Part shown: piece after piece, positions 21,493 through 32,739 of the stretch | Layout of the letters: each line of letters begins with the position of its first letter | Numbering within the stretch: the first letter of the stretch is position 1 | DNA from: Drosophila persimilis | Taxonomy: Eukaryota; Arthropoda; Insecta; Diptera; Drosophilidae | NCBI RefSeq assembly: GCF_003286085.1 | Contig: NW_020825321.1 | Coordinates: forward strand, 1,860,001 to 1,924,000 | Length of the DNA: 64,000 nucleotides | Direction: 5' to 3' | Program-made: the position numbers and the translations under genes | Notes under the pieces: model-generated | What the model was told of the DNA's origin: nothing | Databases searched by the model: none | What the model saw: only the letters and a program-made list of their open reading frames with translations

Positions 21493-21936
21493 TCATATAA
21501 GGAAGAGGTCTAACTGATCTGCGATCTCGTGCAGAGACCTGCGGCAGTCATTTACAGTCGCTGAGTTCGACGATATTGAGCCTAGAGCTTTAATAGCTGC
21601 TTGGCTGTCAGAGAAAACGCACACTAAGTGCGTGTCTAGAATTAGTTTGGAGACGATGGAAATTGCCTCCTTGATGGCTACAACCTCCGCTTGGAACACA
21701 CTGCGGTGGTCCGGGAGCCTGAAGCAATGACTGATGTTCAGCTCGCTGCAGTAGACTCCGCCTCCCACGCGGCCGTCTAACTTTGAGCCATCAGTGTAGA
21801 AGTGAACCGCCTTTGCGGGTCCTGGTTCGCCCATCTCCCAGTCCTCCCTAGGTGGGATTGATACCTGGAAGGGCGTCGAGAGGTGATCGCTAGGGTTACA
21901 GTAATATGTCCTCTCTGGTAATTGCGGGAGTCCCAT
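21493..21936 (-). pseudogene. RNase H domain of the LOA-type element (minus)
   Basis: Open 147-codon stretch with HFYTDGSKLDGRVGGG (Asp), FQAEVVAIKEAI (Glu) and CVFSDSQAAIKALGS (Asp). The frame stops within the last RNase H segment. It is close to the RNase H of the plus-strand copy at 18814-19611, so the two belong to related families. Confidence 0.8.
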
Positions 21937-21959
21937 TAGGTTTCCCGAGTGCCCAAACT

Positions 21960-22928
21960 CGGATGCTTTCTACAGTTCGGCTTCTCTTATTCTAAGGGCA
22001 GAAAGTGTTGCCACCTTTTTACCCATGAGATCTACAGGGAGGAGGTTCAGCACGGTATCCAGGGCTTCCCCTTGAGTAGTGCGTAGCCGGCCAGTTATGC
22101 ATAGCTCCGCCATGCGCTGAACTCTACGGAGTCTGTTAAAACAGGTTCTTTTGTCTAGGGCTGGCCACCCTACTACCACTTCATAGATCATGACTGGTCG
22201 GTGATAGCCACCGAACTATATACGGGGTCATTCCCCATTTTAGTCCGATTGCTTTCCTGTATGTATAAAGGGCCACTGTTGCCTTCTATGCTCAGTTTCC
22301 AATCTAGCTTTCTGTCGAGGATTAGTCCAAGATACTTGGCATTGTTGCTAAAGGCTAGCGCTTCCCAACAGAGTTGTGGGGGATTCAGTACCGGAACTTT
22401 GTACTTCTTAGTGAAAAGCACCAGTTCCGTTTTAGACGGTTTGACTCCTTGCCCTAATTTGTCTGCCTATCTCGAAATCTTCGTGAAAGTACTTGTCATG
22501 CACTTACACAACGTCGACGGAAATTTACCAGAGAATGCTATTGCAACATCGTCCGCATATGCCACCACACGGCAACCAACCGCCTCTAACTCCCGCAGCA
22601 GTTTGTTCACTTCCATAGGAGGGGAGAGAGGACTTCGCCCTGCAGTGTTCTTGCTGACAAATCTGGAGGACGTAGACATCCCCAGTGATGCCTCAATCGT
22701 CCTGCATTGTAGCATCTGATCGATTAGGATCACCGTCCGGGAGTCAACCGCCAGGTCCGTCAGTGCGCCCGTTATGGCTGTCGGAAGGATGTTATTAAAG
22801 GCGCCTTCTATGTCGAGGAAGGCTATCAATGATCGATGATCGATGTGATCGAGTGTAGGGCCGTTTAGGTTTATCTTCCCTTCCGATAGGCATGCTGGGA
22901 GTCCGAGATCAGACTGGGCGGAATACAC
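21960..22928 (-). pseudogene. Reverse transcriptase of the LOA-type element (minus)
   Basis: On the minus strand 22928-22467 reads IAFLDIEGAFNNILP (motif A), a damaged template-box region and VVAYADDVAIAFSG (catalytic). After a frameshift, 22421-22188 has LFTKKYKVPVLNPP and YLGLILDRKLDW, and 22191-21970 has the connection region (EVVVGWPALDKRT). The catalytic box is intact, but the template-primer motif before it is altered (ending RSPLSPP), which looks like a small deletion. Confidence 0.75.
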
Positions 22929-23676
22929 GCCGTGAGATGCAGCCCCAGGAGCCGTTCCGCCTTCAGAAGAAAAGTCGATAGACTAATGAGTCTGAAAGCT
23001 TTTGGGGCAGTGTGCGCGGAATGCCTGACTTGGGTATGAATACGACTTTGGTCTGAAGCCAGGTGTCAGGGATGCACCCGTGGGAGAAGATTCCCTCCCG
23101 TAAATTATTTTGAGCCAGTAAATGGCTTTCAGTCCCGCGTGAATCAGTTGGGCAGGGAAACTGCCGTCTGGCCCCGCGGACTTTTATGGTTTAAAGCTTC
23201 TGATCGCCCAGGAAATGTTCTCCCGGCTTAGCAGGCTCAGGATGGCATTTGAGACGACAGAAGAAGGCGCGAAGTAGTTGGGTCTGTTTTCATCGCAGCC
23301 AGGGAAGTGATTATTTAGGAGAAGATTTAGCGACTAATCGCTGGACGTAGTCCCCGACTAGTCGGCGTTCTTCAAGTAGGCCAGGATGGGTGTTGTCTTT
23401 GAGAGAACTCTGCGCAGGCGCGAAGCTTCTGAGTTGTTCTCGATTTCCCTACAGAACTTACGCCAAGAGGCGCGTTTGGGTTTCCTAAGTTCTTTGTTGT
23501 AGGTTGACAGACTGGCCTTATACTCGGCCCAGTTTTGCTCAACGTTTTCAGCCTTAGCTTTATTGAAGAGTCTCCGGGAGGCTTTCTGGAGTTCCCCCAG
23601 TTTCGGATTCCACCATTAAGGTTTCCTCCGGCCTCTGTTCTTGCCAGAGGGGCAGGCTTTTTTCGAGCGCCTTATT
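22929..23676 (-). pseudogene. Decayed N-terminal RT and linker (minus)
   Basis: This 750-bp stretch must hold the RT N-terminus and the linker after the endonuclease, because both neighbours are in order. I can see scattered family-like words on the minus strand but no continuous frame. No other feature is visible. Confidence 0.5.
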
Positions 23677-24003
23677 TCAGGCGTGGGTGAACATCTTAAG
23701 AAGACGAGTCGTGGCCTCCCTGCAAAACTCCTCCTCAAGTGGGGGCTCAGGGAGAATACGACAAAGGTAAACAGAGTACCGAGTCCAGTTTGTCCGCCTG
23801 ATGTTCCGGAATCGAACTGGCTTCGGTACTGAGAAGGGGAAAACAGTTTCCACGTACCTGTGGTCTGAGAAGGAGTGTTCTTCTAGGACCCTACAGGATA
23901 CAATGTTACTCTGTATCTCATGAGCGGCAAGCGTGAGGTCCAGGACCTCCTTGCGGTTTTTAATGATGAATGTGGGGTCACTACCCCAGTTTAATAAGAC
24001 CAT
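23677..24003 (-). pseudogene. C-terminal part of the AP-endonuclease (minus)
   Basis: Open 108-codon stretch containing GSDPTFIIKNRKEVLDLTLA and then FSDHRYVETVFPF, the conserved SDH motif of AP-endonuclease-like domains in non-LTR elements. The upstream part of the domain is absent, and sequence after 24005 is unrelated, so this is the 5' truncation point. Confidence 0.75.
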
Positions 24004-24228
24004 TCTAGTGGTCAGTAAGTAGCTGAAATGTTACTCACGTTGGAAGGAAATATGGAAGGAAATTCAGGGACCGTAAATAACCATTATTTTTTTTTTTTTT
24101 AATAAAAAAATCTCTTATTTTTAATGGAACTAGAAAAACACTATTTACACCAAAATCTTTATTTTTGTACAATCTCTGCATTGCCGCAATGATTTGGAAA
24201 CTTTTGATTTTTTACGATTTTCTTCACA

Positions 24229-24318
24229 GATAATCATTATTTTTGAGTAATTTGATAAAACTTAGGATTAATCATTATTCTTGATAAAAAAAAATAAAAC
24301 TCAAAAATAATGATTATC
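24229..24318. repeat. 20-bp perfect inverted repeat near the hAT end
   Basis: The arms are 24229-24248 (GATAATCATTATTTTTGAGT) and 24299-24318, its exact reverse complement, with 50 nt between. Shorter copies of the AATCATTATT word occur in between and next to the terminus. Subterminal repeats are transposase-binding sites in several hAT elements; that role is inference here. Confidence 0.75.
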
Positions 24319-24467
24319 AATGATTTTTATTTTTTTTTTTTGCTTAAAATAAAACTTAACAGGAATTTACGGCTTCTGTGTTAGAATGTTCGCCAATATT
24401 ATTGCATATCCTTGTCAAAAGACCACAAAGCTACACCCTGCGCTAAAATTTTATTTTTGAAAATACA

Positions 24468-24659
24468 TTAAAATTTTTTTGTTATTTTTGGTTTTGTTGT
24501 CGGAAATAGGTTTAATTTATATGTATTATTTAATTTTACAAAAAGTAATTTTGACAAAGATTCGTCCGCGAGGTTGCATCTCTGATCAGTGAGGATCATT
24601 TTGAGTGCCGAAAATGATCTCTCAACACTAACTTGAGTCGCAGGAACTGAGTGTACCAC
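24468..24659 (-). pseudogene. hAT transposase C-terminal dimerisation domain
   Basis: A 63-codon open stretch with VPATQVSVERSFSALK and MILTDQRCNLADESLSKLLF, the hallmark of the hAT family C-terminal dimerisation region. The upstream part of the transposase, with the catalytic residues, is missing; at about 24665 the sequence changes to a BEL-type fragment. Confidence 0.82.
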
Positions 24660-24679
24660 TTTGGCCAGCTGGTATAAGT

Positions 24680-25438
24680 TTGGAAAACCTCGTCGGTAAC
24701 GGTTGCTTTAAGATACCACATCTATTTTACAGTTGGTATGCTGATTTCATAAACCATACATGAGAACAGGTCAAATAACTAGGTGCGTGGAAGATGCACG
24801 TTGTCCGTGTTTAGTGTGGCTGCTTTTGCCAATGCTCTTTGTACCTTACTTTCCAGTGTTAGCTTCCATGTCATATCCTCCTTCCACTGGGTCCTCGTAT
24901 TCCTCATGAATGGTGAAATGGATTCCGTGTGCTTGAGTGATTTTATCAAATCACTTGATGTGCGTCCTTCCGCCTCTGAAAGTTGTTTCAGCCTGCGTTT
25001 TACGGACTCTACTATGACGTTTTGTCGGCGAAACGTTTTGTAGTGAAAACAATTTGCTGTAAGACTTCGGGACTGCTGGATCAGATCGCTTTCTTTAGGA
25101 CCTACTGAAGGTTCCTAATGATTTTCTTTAGGGACGATTTGACGTTCCCCACGAACGCTAGATGTCTGCGATAGCATGTCAATGCATTCGGTAAAAATCG
25201 TAATGTATTGTTTACATGTTGTACGTAAGTCTTCACAGAATTTTACGTATTCATCCGTTTTGTCTGTATCGCGAAGCTTGGATTCGTTTTTGTTGAAGCG
25301 ATTCCACGCATTTTCGAGTGCTGATATTTTGGCTTGACAATAAGAGGCCGTTTGCTTTCGTTCTTGGGAATCTTTTTTAAAGTTCCGAATGCACCTCGAT
25401 ATTTCCTCACCAATCTCTTGCTGCACATCCATTGCCAT
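24680..25438 (-). pseudogene. gag: BEL/Pao-type gag fragment (minus)
   Basis: ATG at 25438 opens 107 codons (MAMDVQQEIGEEISRCI ... CQAKISALENAWNRFNK), a helical Gag N-terminus of the BEL/roo type. After the stop, further minus-strand sequence down to about 24690 matches the plus-strand fragment at 48430-48610 at DNA level, including the words CAGCAAATTG and GTGGTATCTTA. It is truncated by the hAT fragment. 25439-25560 is probably its leader. The family is the same as 48421-49135. Confidence 0.68.
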
Positions 25439-25700
25439 TGTAGCGGCAGCTTCTTGTTCCTTTTGTGTATGTATTCTGTCTGTTTGTACTTATTACTTTT
25501 TTTTTATTACAGGCAGTTGTGGTACTGTTTCTGATACTGAATTTCATAGCTAGCAGTGGCAGTCTTATTGTATGGGAAGGAACGCACCGGCTCCTTGTAA
25601 GTATGTATTTCTAGATAGGGTGCACTTACCCTTTGCGGGGGTTTACATTCCAGTACATTTACTTAAGTACTGAGAAGGACGAGAAATATCGGTCGATGAT
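25439..25700. other. No gene seen; leader and junction sequence
   Basis: 25439-25530 is T-rich and is probably the untranslated leader of the minus-strand gag. Beyond it I see unclassified sequence up to the start of the BEL RT fragment at about 25705. Confidence 0.4.
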
Positions 25701-25704
25701 ATCA

Positions 25705-26568
25705 ACGTGGTCGCGCGTCGGTTTTTAATGAGCCCAGTTGCCCCGAAAATGGTGTTGCAACAAGTGGCTTCGGATCAACAACACGAATTTCCGAATGCTG
25801 CGAAAATCCTACTGGAAGATTTTTACGTTGACGATGTTCTTACTGGATCAAACAGTGAGGATGAGCTACTGCGGAACCGGAACGAACTTGCGCCAAGCTA
25901 GAGCTCGGGAAATGGGTATCCAATACCAAATGCATAACAGAGGATACCGACGCCTACACACAACCAACTCAATGGTCACCAGTAAAGATTCTGGGACTCT
26001 ACTGGCATCCTGGAAAGGAAACGCTAACATACAATGTCGGTCTATCTGCAAATCCTAAGTGCACAAAAAGACAAGTCTCGTCCGATGTTTCACGGATATT
26101 CGATCCACTTGGACTCTTGGCACCCGTCGTGGTTCAGTTCAAGATTCTTTTTCAGCGGCTATGGTTACTCAATCTGGATTGGGATGATCCACTTTCAACA
26201 AAACTGGCGGACAATTGGCTGAAGTGGCGAGCTGACCTCGACACATTGCAGCAGTTTCAAGTACCACGTTTGGTTGTCAACGACGCTACAACATCGAGTT
26301 GCACGGATTCTCCGATGCTTCTATCAAGGCATACGCTGTTGTAGTTTACAGTAGAGTAATACACAACGTCGGCTCTGTGTCCGTATCTTTAGTGGCTGCA
26401 AAGACAAGGGTGACTCCACTCATGCAGTAATCCTTGCCACGCCTGGAGCTTTGCGGAGCACTTCTTCTGAGCCAACTCATACGATTAATTAAGGCTGGAT
26501 TACGACATAGAGATACAACTGTATTTGCATGGTGCGACTCTACAATTGTTATATCGTGGCTATCATAT
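25705..26568 (+). pseudogene. pol: BEL/Pao RT-RNase H, piece 1 of an element split by nested insertions
   Basis: It begins in the RT just before the catalytic box (QQVASDQQHEFPNAAKILL, then DFYVDDVLTGSNS near 25821-25859). After a frameshift the connection region follows (ILGLYWHPGKETLTYNV; FDPLGLLAPVVVQFKI), then RNase H-like sequence (LPRLELCGALLLSQL; CDSTIVISWL) that breaks off at 26568 where the Osvaldo-like element is inserted. At least three frameshifts or stops are present. The rest of the gene is at 36341-37183, 41708-41850 and 44046-44857. Confidence 0.82.
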
Positions 26569-26596
26569 TGTAACGAACCCAAAAGGGTTCGCTACA
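26569..26596. repeat. Palindromic LTR terminus
   Basis: TGTA-A-CGAACCC, AAAA, GGGTTCG-C-TACA: stems of 7 and 4 bp with a single A/C mismatch around a 4-nt loop. The same 28 bp open the 3' LTR at 35542-35569. Confidence 0.8.
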
Positions 26597-26972
26597 ACGC
26601 CTCTCCCAACGCCCAATAAAACATAAAACCTGCTACTAAATTGCAGCACCTCGCCCAACGTAAATTGAACGCATGCATTATTTACTACACGAACACCCCC
26701 CTCCACACATAGCCACCGATTGACACGCGCCGTCTTCATAACGCTGACCAAACACACCAGGTCACGCGGACTTCCCCCACTCCAGACCAAGCAACCGGCC
26801 AGGCGCAGTCTTCCGGGTTCATCGACTACAAAAAGATGACACCGCGGAAACCCGCCAGCTCGCCAAAAACGTGAAGAGACAGAACCAGGTCAACCCACGA
26901 TCGCCAAAACGGCGAAGTGCACCCCGACGCGGAAGTGCACTTTTGAACCCGCTGACACAGCAGCAACAGGCG

Positions 26973-26980
26973 TATAAATA
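26973..26980 (+). promoter_or_regulatory. TATA box of the Osvaldo-like LTR
   Basis: TATAAATA flanked by GGCG(T) and GACGCC, so the box sits in a small inverted repeat. The equivalent in the 3' LTR is 35971-35978. Transcription would start about 30 nt downstream, near 27003. The poly(A) signal AATAAA follows at 27081-27086. Confidence 0.6.
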
Positions 26981-27344
26981 GACGCCAACCGAAACCAAAA
27001 AGGTAACTTACGCAGAACCCGGCCCAGAACATCGACGTAGTATTCATCTAAGAGTTTAAGAAAGTGCTAAAAGTATTTATAATAAAGTATCCAACTATCC
27101 CAATAATATCCACCGCGTAAGTCATTTCAACGTAGCCGAGGCACCGACTCCACCCCACTCCACGTCCACATACACCATTCGATACACAACGCTAGCAACG
27201 CCCGCCCAAGCCCCGATCCATCTACTCTACGATAAGCCACCCCCGACGTCTCCCTTGAAGTTCCATCCATTTCTACAAATTTCTTGTGGATTGACCCCTG
27301 GACGTGACTGAGCTTACCTCAGCCTGAAATAGGTCCATCACAAG

Positions 27345-27362
27345 TGGCGCCCGAGCAGGGAC
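27345..27362 (+). other. Primer-binding site, tRNA-Lys-like
   Basis: TGGCGCCCGAGCAGGGAC begins two bases after the 5' LTR. It differs from the common lysine-tRNA primer site at one base. Osvaldo and Ulysses are known to use a lysine tRNA. 27363-27641 is leader with no supported ORF. Confidence 0.75.
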
Positions 27363-27641
27363 CCAAGGGAACGTCAGCGAGGGCTTGTGGAATAAAACCC
27401 CACGGCCACTAGAGCAAGAACACAAGAGAGCAACCCAAAGAAAACCCCGACCTCGCGCAATATCAACGGCAAGAGTTGCGCAACGACCAGACGAAAGCGC
27501 GACACAGCGAAAGAGAAACGCGAACAGTGCCGTCACCCCGAGAAGAAATTCGAAGCGTCAGCCGCGAAGCTCGACACAGTGCCCTAGTGAAGGAAAAGCG
27601 CAAGCCCAGCGAAACAGCCAACTCAAGCAACAATCGGAGCG

Positions 27642-28988
27642 ATGGAATCCCATACAGAGGAACAGCCCAGTGGGTATTACCCTGGAGAATTCGTCGCCAA
27701 CCCAGTGGTGAGTACCGGCTGGATACACAAACGTCGCCGAGAGGAGCTGGAGTCCTTCGCGGAGGAATTCGGTTTCAGCCGCGAGGGGAACGTGGAAGAT
27801 TAGCGGAGGAGTTTCGCCGAACTAGTCGCCGGGCCCCTCGAACACGATGCCTGGGTCAGGTTGGCGGAGCTCGAGCGGCAGTACGCCAGATCGCCAGGAC
27901 GAGCCAGATCGCCCCAGCCCGACACCTCAGCACCAACAGAGAAGCGGAAGACGGACCCCAAACTCAGCCTACAAGTTCCAGGAATCATGGAGGGCAAAGC
28001 CAGCACCTCACCGACATCGATAACCGCCGAAGATCTACCGAAGCCCCCGCCCCCGGAGCCAAGGCCTTCGCCCATGAGAAGGATCTTGCCGACAGCTGGA
28101 GGAAATGGCCCCACAGATGGCCATTACTACAGTCACGCCGCACAGATGGCGGAGCGGATCGGAAAGTGGGGAATCCAGTTCGACGGGCAAGACGACCCAC
28201 TGTCGTTCGTCGAACTACTGGAAGAGCGTGCCCTCTCGTACGGGGTAGACCTGAACTACGTGCCGCGAGCCATGGCAGAGCTCCTCCCAGACCGAGCCAA
28301 CCGTTGGTTCCGCACCAGCCGACTCCAGAGCGCCTCATGGGCCGATTTCCGCCAGGAATTCCTAGCCTTTTTCCTGCCTCCCCGGTACTTCGAGCAATTG
28401 GAAGACCAGATCAGGGACCGCAAACAAGCGGTGGGCGAACCGTTCAAGGACTTCGTCATCGAGCTCCGGTTGCTCATGCACCACGCCGGGTACGACGAAG
28501 CCAAGGAACTTAGCCGGATCTATGACAACACCCTCCCGGCGTACCAGCTGTACGTGCGAAGACACGAACTGAGAAGTCTGACGCAATTAACGATGTTGGC
28601 CACAGAGTTCGAGAGCATCCAGGAACGAAACGTACCAGCGATCCTAATCCCCCCTCGACAACCACCCAGGTACCGGCGGCCAACGGCACAACAAAACGAA
28701 AGCGGGACGAATCGGGCCCAATTCCGAAAACCTCACTGGAACACCTCGGAACCCGCAAGGAAGCAGCACCAAGCCGGCGCTTCAGCACAGGAAACGACAC
28801 ATCGAATGATCACCACCCCCATCGCCAACCCGCACGCAGCCTGTCGACGCTGCGGAGAAGCGGGACATGCATCTCGCGACTGCACCAACCCATCGATCCT
28901 CTTCTGTTGGGAATGCGGCAAGCGAGGATCACGCACCGAGGCTGTTGCCGCCAGGACCCGTCGGGAAACGACTCGCGCCCCCAGCTGA
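27642..28988 (+). pseudogene. gag: Gag of the Osvaldo-like element, one nonsense codon
   Basis: Reading starts at ATG 27642 and stays in one frame to 28988, apart from a TAG at 27801-27803 (codon 54). Residues about 170-320 form a Gypsy retrotransposon-gag capsid domain (KWGIQFDGQDDPLSFVELLEE ... ANRWFRTSRL ... FLAFFLPPRYFEQLE). The C-terminus has a perfect CX2CX4HX4C zinc knuckle, CRRCGEAGHASRDC, and the start of a second, CWECGKRGS, after which the frame drifts. The second knuckle looks broken by a frameshift near 28925. Confidence 0.85.
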
Positions 28989-29680
28989 CACGGGAACAGC
29001 CGGGCACGACGCTTCCTCAGACAACCAACTAAGAAACCCGCTACAAGTAGACGACGGCCGGATAGTGGTGAGAGTGACCATCGGTCGACACCGGGGCGTC
29101 CCGAAGTTTCATCAACGCCGACCTCGCCCGCCAACTCGGCCACGACAAAGACCTGCGCGACGCTTGCGTCCCGATACGCCTAGCTGACGGCTCAGCACGC
29201 GAGATAACTCAGATCTTGCTAGCGCGCGTCAAACTAGACGAGCAGGAGGTACAGATGCCGCTCTTGGTGCTGCCCAACATGCTAGAGCAAGCCATCATAG
29301 GGATGGACTTCCTGTGCGCCATCGAAACCACAATACAATGTGGCACCACACGCCTTCATCTCCAAGGCTCCCAACGCCCCCTCCCAAACACGCCGATGAT
29401 CACCGCCAGCCAAGTACACGCCCACGGACCCAAGAACTTGAGACCCCCGCCGCCAACGAATCCCCCGCCACGACACGAGACACGAGCACAAGGAACGAGG
29501 AACACAGAACCCACGGCCACGACGAGGCACACTAGCCCCATGCCCACTCCGAGGAACCCAAAACCAAGCAAAGCAACGAAGAAAGCGAGCCGGTCTCCCG
29601 AGGGCACCGACGCCACCCGGGCAACACCTCGTACGGCGCCGGCATGCGTCCCAGCACCACGCCTGGAGCCATGTCGGTAA
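28989..29680 (+). pseudogene. pol: Protease region of the Osvaldo-like element, frameshifted
   Basis: One frame gives the start of the fold (DDGRIVVRVTI, 29050-29082). The active site VDTGASRSF, with the catalytic DTG, lies one frame on at 29084-29110 and stays open to 29680 (LLVLPNMLEQAIIGMDFL). So a one-base frameshift sits immediately before the catalytic motif. A long Pro/Thr/Arg-rich linker follows the protease, an unusual feature. Pol proper resumes in a third frame. Confidence 0.75.
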
Positions 29681-32600
29681 CCTTCATCGCCCAAACGCGA
29701 TGCGTCTCAAACGCTAGCATCGAGGCCCGCACGTTCGTACATCACGCTGAGTACAACGTCGCGCAAGCACCCCCCAGGACACACACGAGCGCCCCACACC
29801 TGAGCGACGCACCCGCCGTCGTCGCCAGCATAAACGAATACACTCGCGAAGTCGAACCACCAACGATCCTCCCCGAGAAACCCGACTACACTTGCGACCC
29901 AGGAATCGGCGAACCACCGGAGGACGATTCGGAACGAATCTCCGACACATGGCCTCCCGACATCGCACCGAGAATACAGGAATTTCTAGACGAAGAACTG
30001 CCGACACTCGCAGGCCTCCGAGGGACGACGGATTTAACAGAACACACCATCGTCATGAGAGACAACCGACCCATAAAACAGCGGTACTACCCGAAAAATC
30101 CAGCCATGCGGCGGATCATCGATGAACAGGTCGACCAACTGATAGCAGTGGACCTAATCGAACCATCCCGGAGCCCCCACAGCGCGCCAATCGTCCTGGT
30201 CCGCAAAAAGGACGGGAGATGGCGCATGTGTGTAGATTATCGGCAGCTAAACGAGCGTTCTATCCCGAACGCGTACCCGCTAGCCAGGATCAACTACATA
30301 CTAGAGCGACTCCGAAATGCCCACTTCATCACGACCCTGGACCTGCAAAACGGGTACTGGCAGATACCGATGGCCCGGGACAGCCGGGAAGCCACGGCAT
30401 TCACGATACCCGGCAGAGGGCTACACCAATGGAAAGTAATGCCCTTCGGTTTACATTCCGCGGGAGCCACGTTTCAACGGACCCTCGACGCCGTTATCGG
30501 CGCGGACATGGAACCGTTCGCGTTCGCGTATCTCGACGACATCGTCATCGTCGGGAAAAGCTTCACGGAGCACCTGAACAACGTGAAGGAAGTTTTCGCA
30601 CGACGCAAGGCAAACCTACGGATCAACACGGACAAGTGCGTCTTCTTCCAACGCCGGATAAAATACTTGGGCCATATGATCAGCGAAGAAGGTATCCACA
30701 CGGACCCCGACGAAATCGCAGCCGTAAAGGATCTGAGGCCGCCGACCAACCTGAAGGAGCTACGACAATGCGTAGGCATGGCCGGTTGGTACCGCAGATT
30801 TGTCCCAAACTTTGCCACCGTTGTCCAACCAATGTCACTGCTGCTGAAGAAAGGGAAAGCATGGACATGGGGCCAAGAACAACAAGACGCCTTCGACGAG
30901 CTGAAAACACAGCTCACCACCGCACCAGTACTCGCCAGCCCAGACTTTAACGTCAAATTTTCCCTGCAGACGGACGCAAGCAACCTTGGAGTGGGCGCAG
31001 TCCTCACCCAAGAGATCGAAGGGAAAGAGCGGGTCATCGCATACGTCAGTCGGCGCCTCAACAAAGCAGAGGGAAACTACTCGGCCACCGACAAGGAATG
31101 CCTCGCCGTCATCTGGGCAGTCCGAAAACTGCGATGCTATCTCGAAGGCTACCAATTCGATGTCATAACCGATCACCTCGCACTAAAATGGCTGAATACC
31201 CTCGAGAGCCCTTACGGAAGAGTAGTAAGATGGGCGCTCGAACTGCAGCAATATCAATACGACGTGCACTATCGGGCCGGCAACCAGAACGTAGTCGCTG
31301 ACGCGCTGTCAAGACAACCATTGGAGACCCTCTACCGCATCGAGGAGGAAGACAACACAGCATGCACCTGGCTTAAACAAAGGATCCAGCAAGTCCAAGA
31401 CGAGCCCCAGAAATACCCGGACTACACGCACGAAAACGGGCAGCTATACCGCTATCTAGGACACGGAGCCGACGACGACGACCACATACCATGGAAACTA
31501 TGCGTGCCTAAAAACGGCCGAACGAGAGTACTCCGCGAATGCCATGACGAACCAACAGAAGGACACCTCGGCGTCCGGAAAACCATCCTGAGGACAACGC
31601 AACGATATTACTGGCCAGGACTACACCGAGACGTACGACGGTACGTGCAGGGCTGCGTAAGCTGCCAGAAGTTCAAGGCCACACAGCGCAAGGCCGTGGG
31701 CAGGATGCTCACACGCAAAGCCGAATAACCCTTCGCCACCCTGTGTGCCGATTTCGTCGGACCATTACCACGGTCCAAGCACGGGAATACCATCTTACTG
31801 GTCTTCTTCGACATTTTCTCCAAGTGGGTCGAACTGGTACCCCTCAAGAAAGCGACAACAGCGAACCTCAAACGAGCCTTCAGAGAACGAATACTGAGCA
31901 GCTTCGGCGTGCCGAAACTATTCGTGTGTGACAACGGAACCCAGTTCACCAGCCGATCGTTTAAAACATTCCTGCGAACCGCAGGCGTGGGCCTACAACA
32001 CACAGCCCCGTATTGCCCCCAAGAAAACCAGATGGAGAGAGCCAATCGGACTGTGAAAACAATGATCGCACAGTTCGTCGACGACCACCAGAACACGTGG
32101 GACGAACTCCTACCCGAGATGACATTGGCGATCAACTCCAGCGTCTCCGAGACAACCGGATTCAGCCCCGCTTTCCTCCTGCAAGGAAGAGAACCCCGAC
32201 TCCCCGGCACCCTTTACGACGAAGTCACGCCCGGGACAGGGAGTACAGAAGAGACGGCCAGCAGCAAAGCGACGAGACTAAACGAAGTATTCGCCATCGT
32301 CCGAAACAGCATCCAGAGAGCCAGCCAAGAGCAAGGGAGACATTACAACCTCCGCCGGCGACTATGGCGCCCCGCCATCGGATCATTGGTACTACTACGC
32401 CAACACCACCTCTCAAACGCCGCCGAGGGCTTCGCGGCAAAGTTAGCTCCGAAGTTCGACGGCTCCTACCGAGTCAACAGCTTTCCATCGCCAAAAATCG
32501 CCAAATTACAACATTGCGAAAGCCGGAAACAGAAGACCGCGAATATCAACGACCTGAGAGAGTTCCACGACCACGAGCCCGACGAGCCCACTGGCCTACA

Positions 32601-32739
32601 CAGGAATGCTGACATCGCGGAAGAAACCAATGAAACAGCAACCCGACGCCCCGACCGCGGCACCGCAGAGTCGGCAGAGCCGGCGGCGCAACGCCAACAA
32701 CAACTCGAGCACAACAAACCCCTCGACCACGACCGCTAA
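29644..32739 (+). pseudogene. pol: Pol (RT, RNase H, integrase) of the Osvaldo-like element, one nonsense codon
   Basis: A single frame of about 1030 codons interrupted only by TAA at 31726-31728. RT: KDGRWRMCVDYRQLNE, TLDLQNGYWQIPM, VMPFGLHSAGATFQ, FAYLDDIVIVGKS (YLDD near 30527). RNase H: LQTDASNLGVGAVL, YSATDKECLAVIWA, ITDHLALKWL. Integrase: zinc finger GHLGVRKTILRTTQRYYW and CVSCQKFK; core with Asp in CADFVGPLP, Asp in VCDNGTQF and Glu in QENQMERANR. The stop falls between the integrase zinc finger and the core, so it would remove the catalytic domain. All catalytic residues are otherwise present. Confidence 0.9.

Larger units (their letters stand above)
20806..24005 (-). mobile_element. 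LOA/Bilbo/Trim-type non-LTR retrotransposon, minus strand, 5' truncated
   Basis: Read on the minus strand it begins inside the endonuclease (near 24005), continues through RT, RNase H and the C-terminal finger, and ends at 20806 with short tandem repeats. Missing 5' sequence is the normal outcome of target-primed reverse transcription. It inserted into the env remnant of the BEL/roo-type fragment. Several frameshifts and stops are present. Confidence 0.8.
24065..24665 (-). mobile_element. hAT DNA transposon 3' fragment
   Basis: The left end starts with CAGGGACCG at 24065, a hAT-like terminal sequence, and the transposase C-terminus lies on the minus strand at 24468-24659, so 24065 is the transposon's 3' end. 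The matching 5' terminus is not found; the element is cut near 24665. The non-coding part (24070-24460) is very AT-rich with long T and A runs and a 20-bp inverted repeat. Confidence 0.7.
26569..27342 (+). repeat. 5' LTR of the Osvaldo-like element (774 bp)
   Basis: Starts TGTAACGAACCC and ends CATCACA. Compared with the 3' LTR it lacks 25 bp (after position 26846) and differs at about seven single sites that I could see, among them A/T near 26634. The first 28 bp form an imperfect hairpin. A TATA box and a poly(A) signal lie inside. Confidence 0.93.

Noticed and set aside
24783..25043. Plus-strand 86-codon ORF
   Set aside because: Antisense to BEL-type gag DNA that has a homologous copy at 48430-48610.
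25334..25534. Hydrophobic plus-strand ORF resembling a membrane peptide
   Set aside because: It is antisense to the gag ORF at 25115-25438 and the T-rich leader.
27476..28513. 345-codon ORF in a different frame over gag
   Set aside because: The gag frame has the capsid domain and zinc knuckle; this one is Arg/Ser/Pro-rich shadow.
30219..30950. 243-codon ORF overlapping the Osvaldo-like RT in another frame
   Set aside because: A shadow of GC-rich pol; its residues are Arg/Thr/Pro-rich and follow the pol codons.
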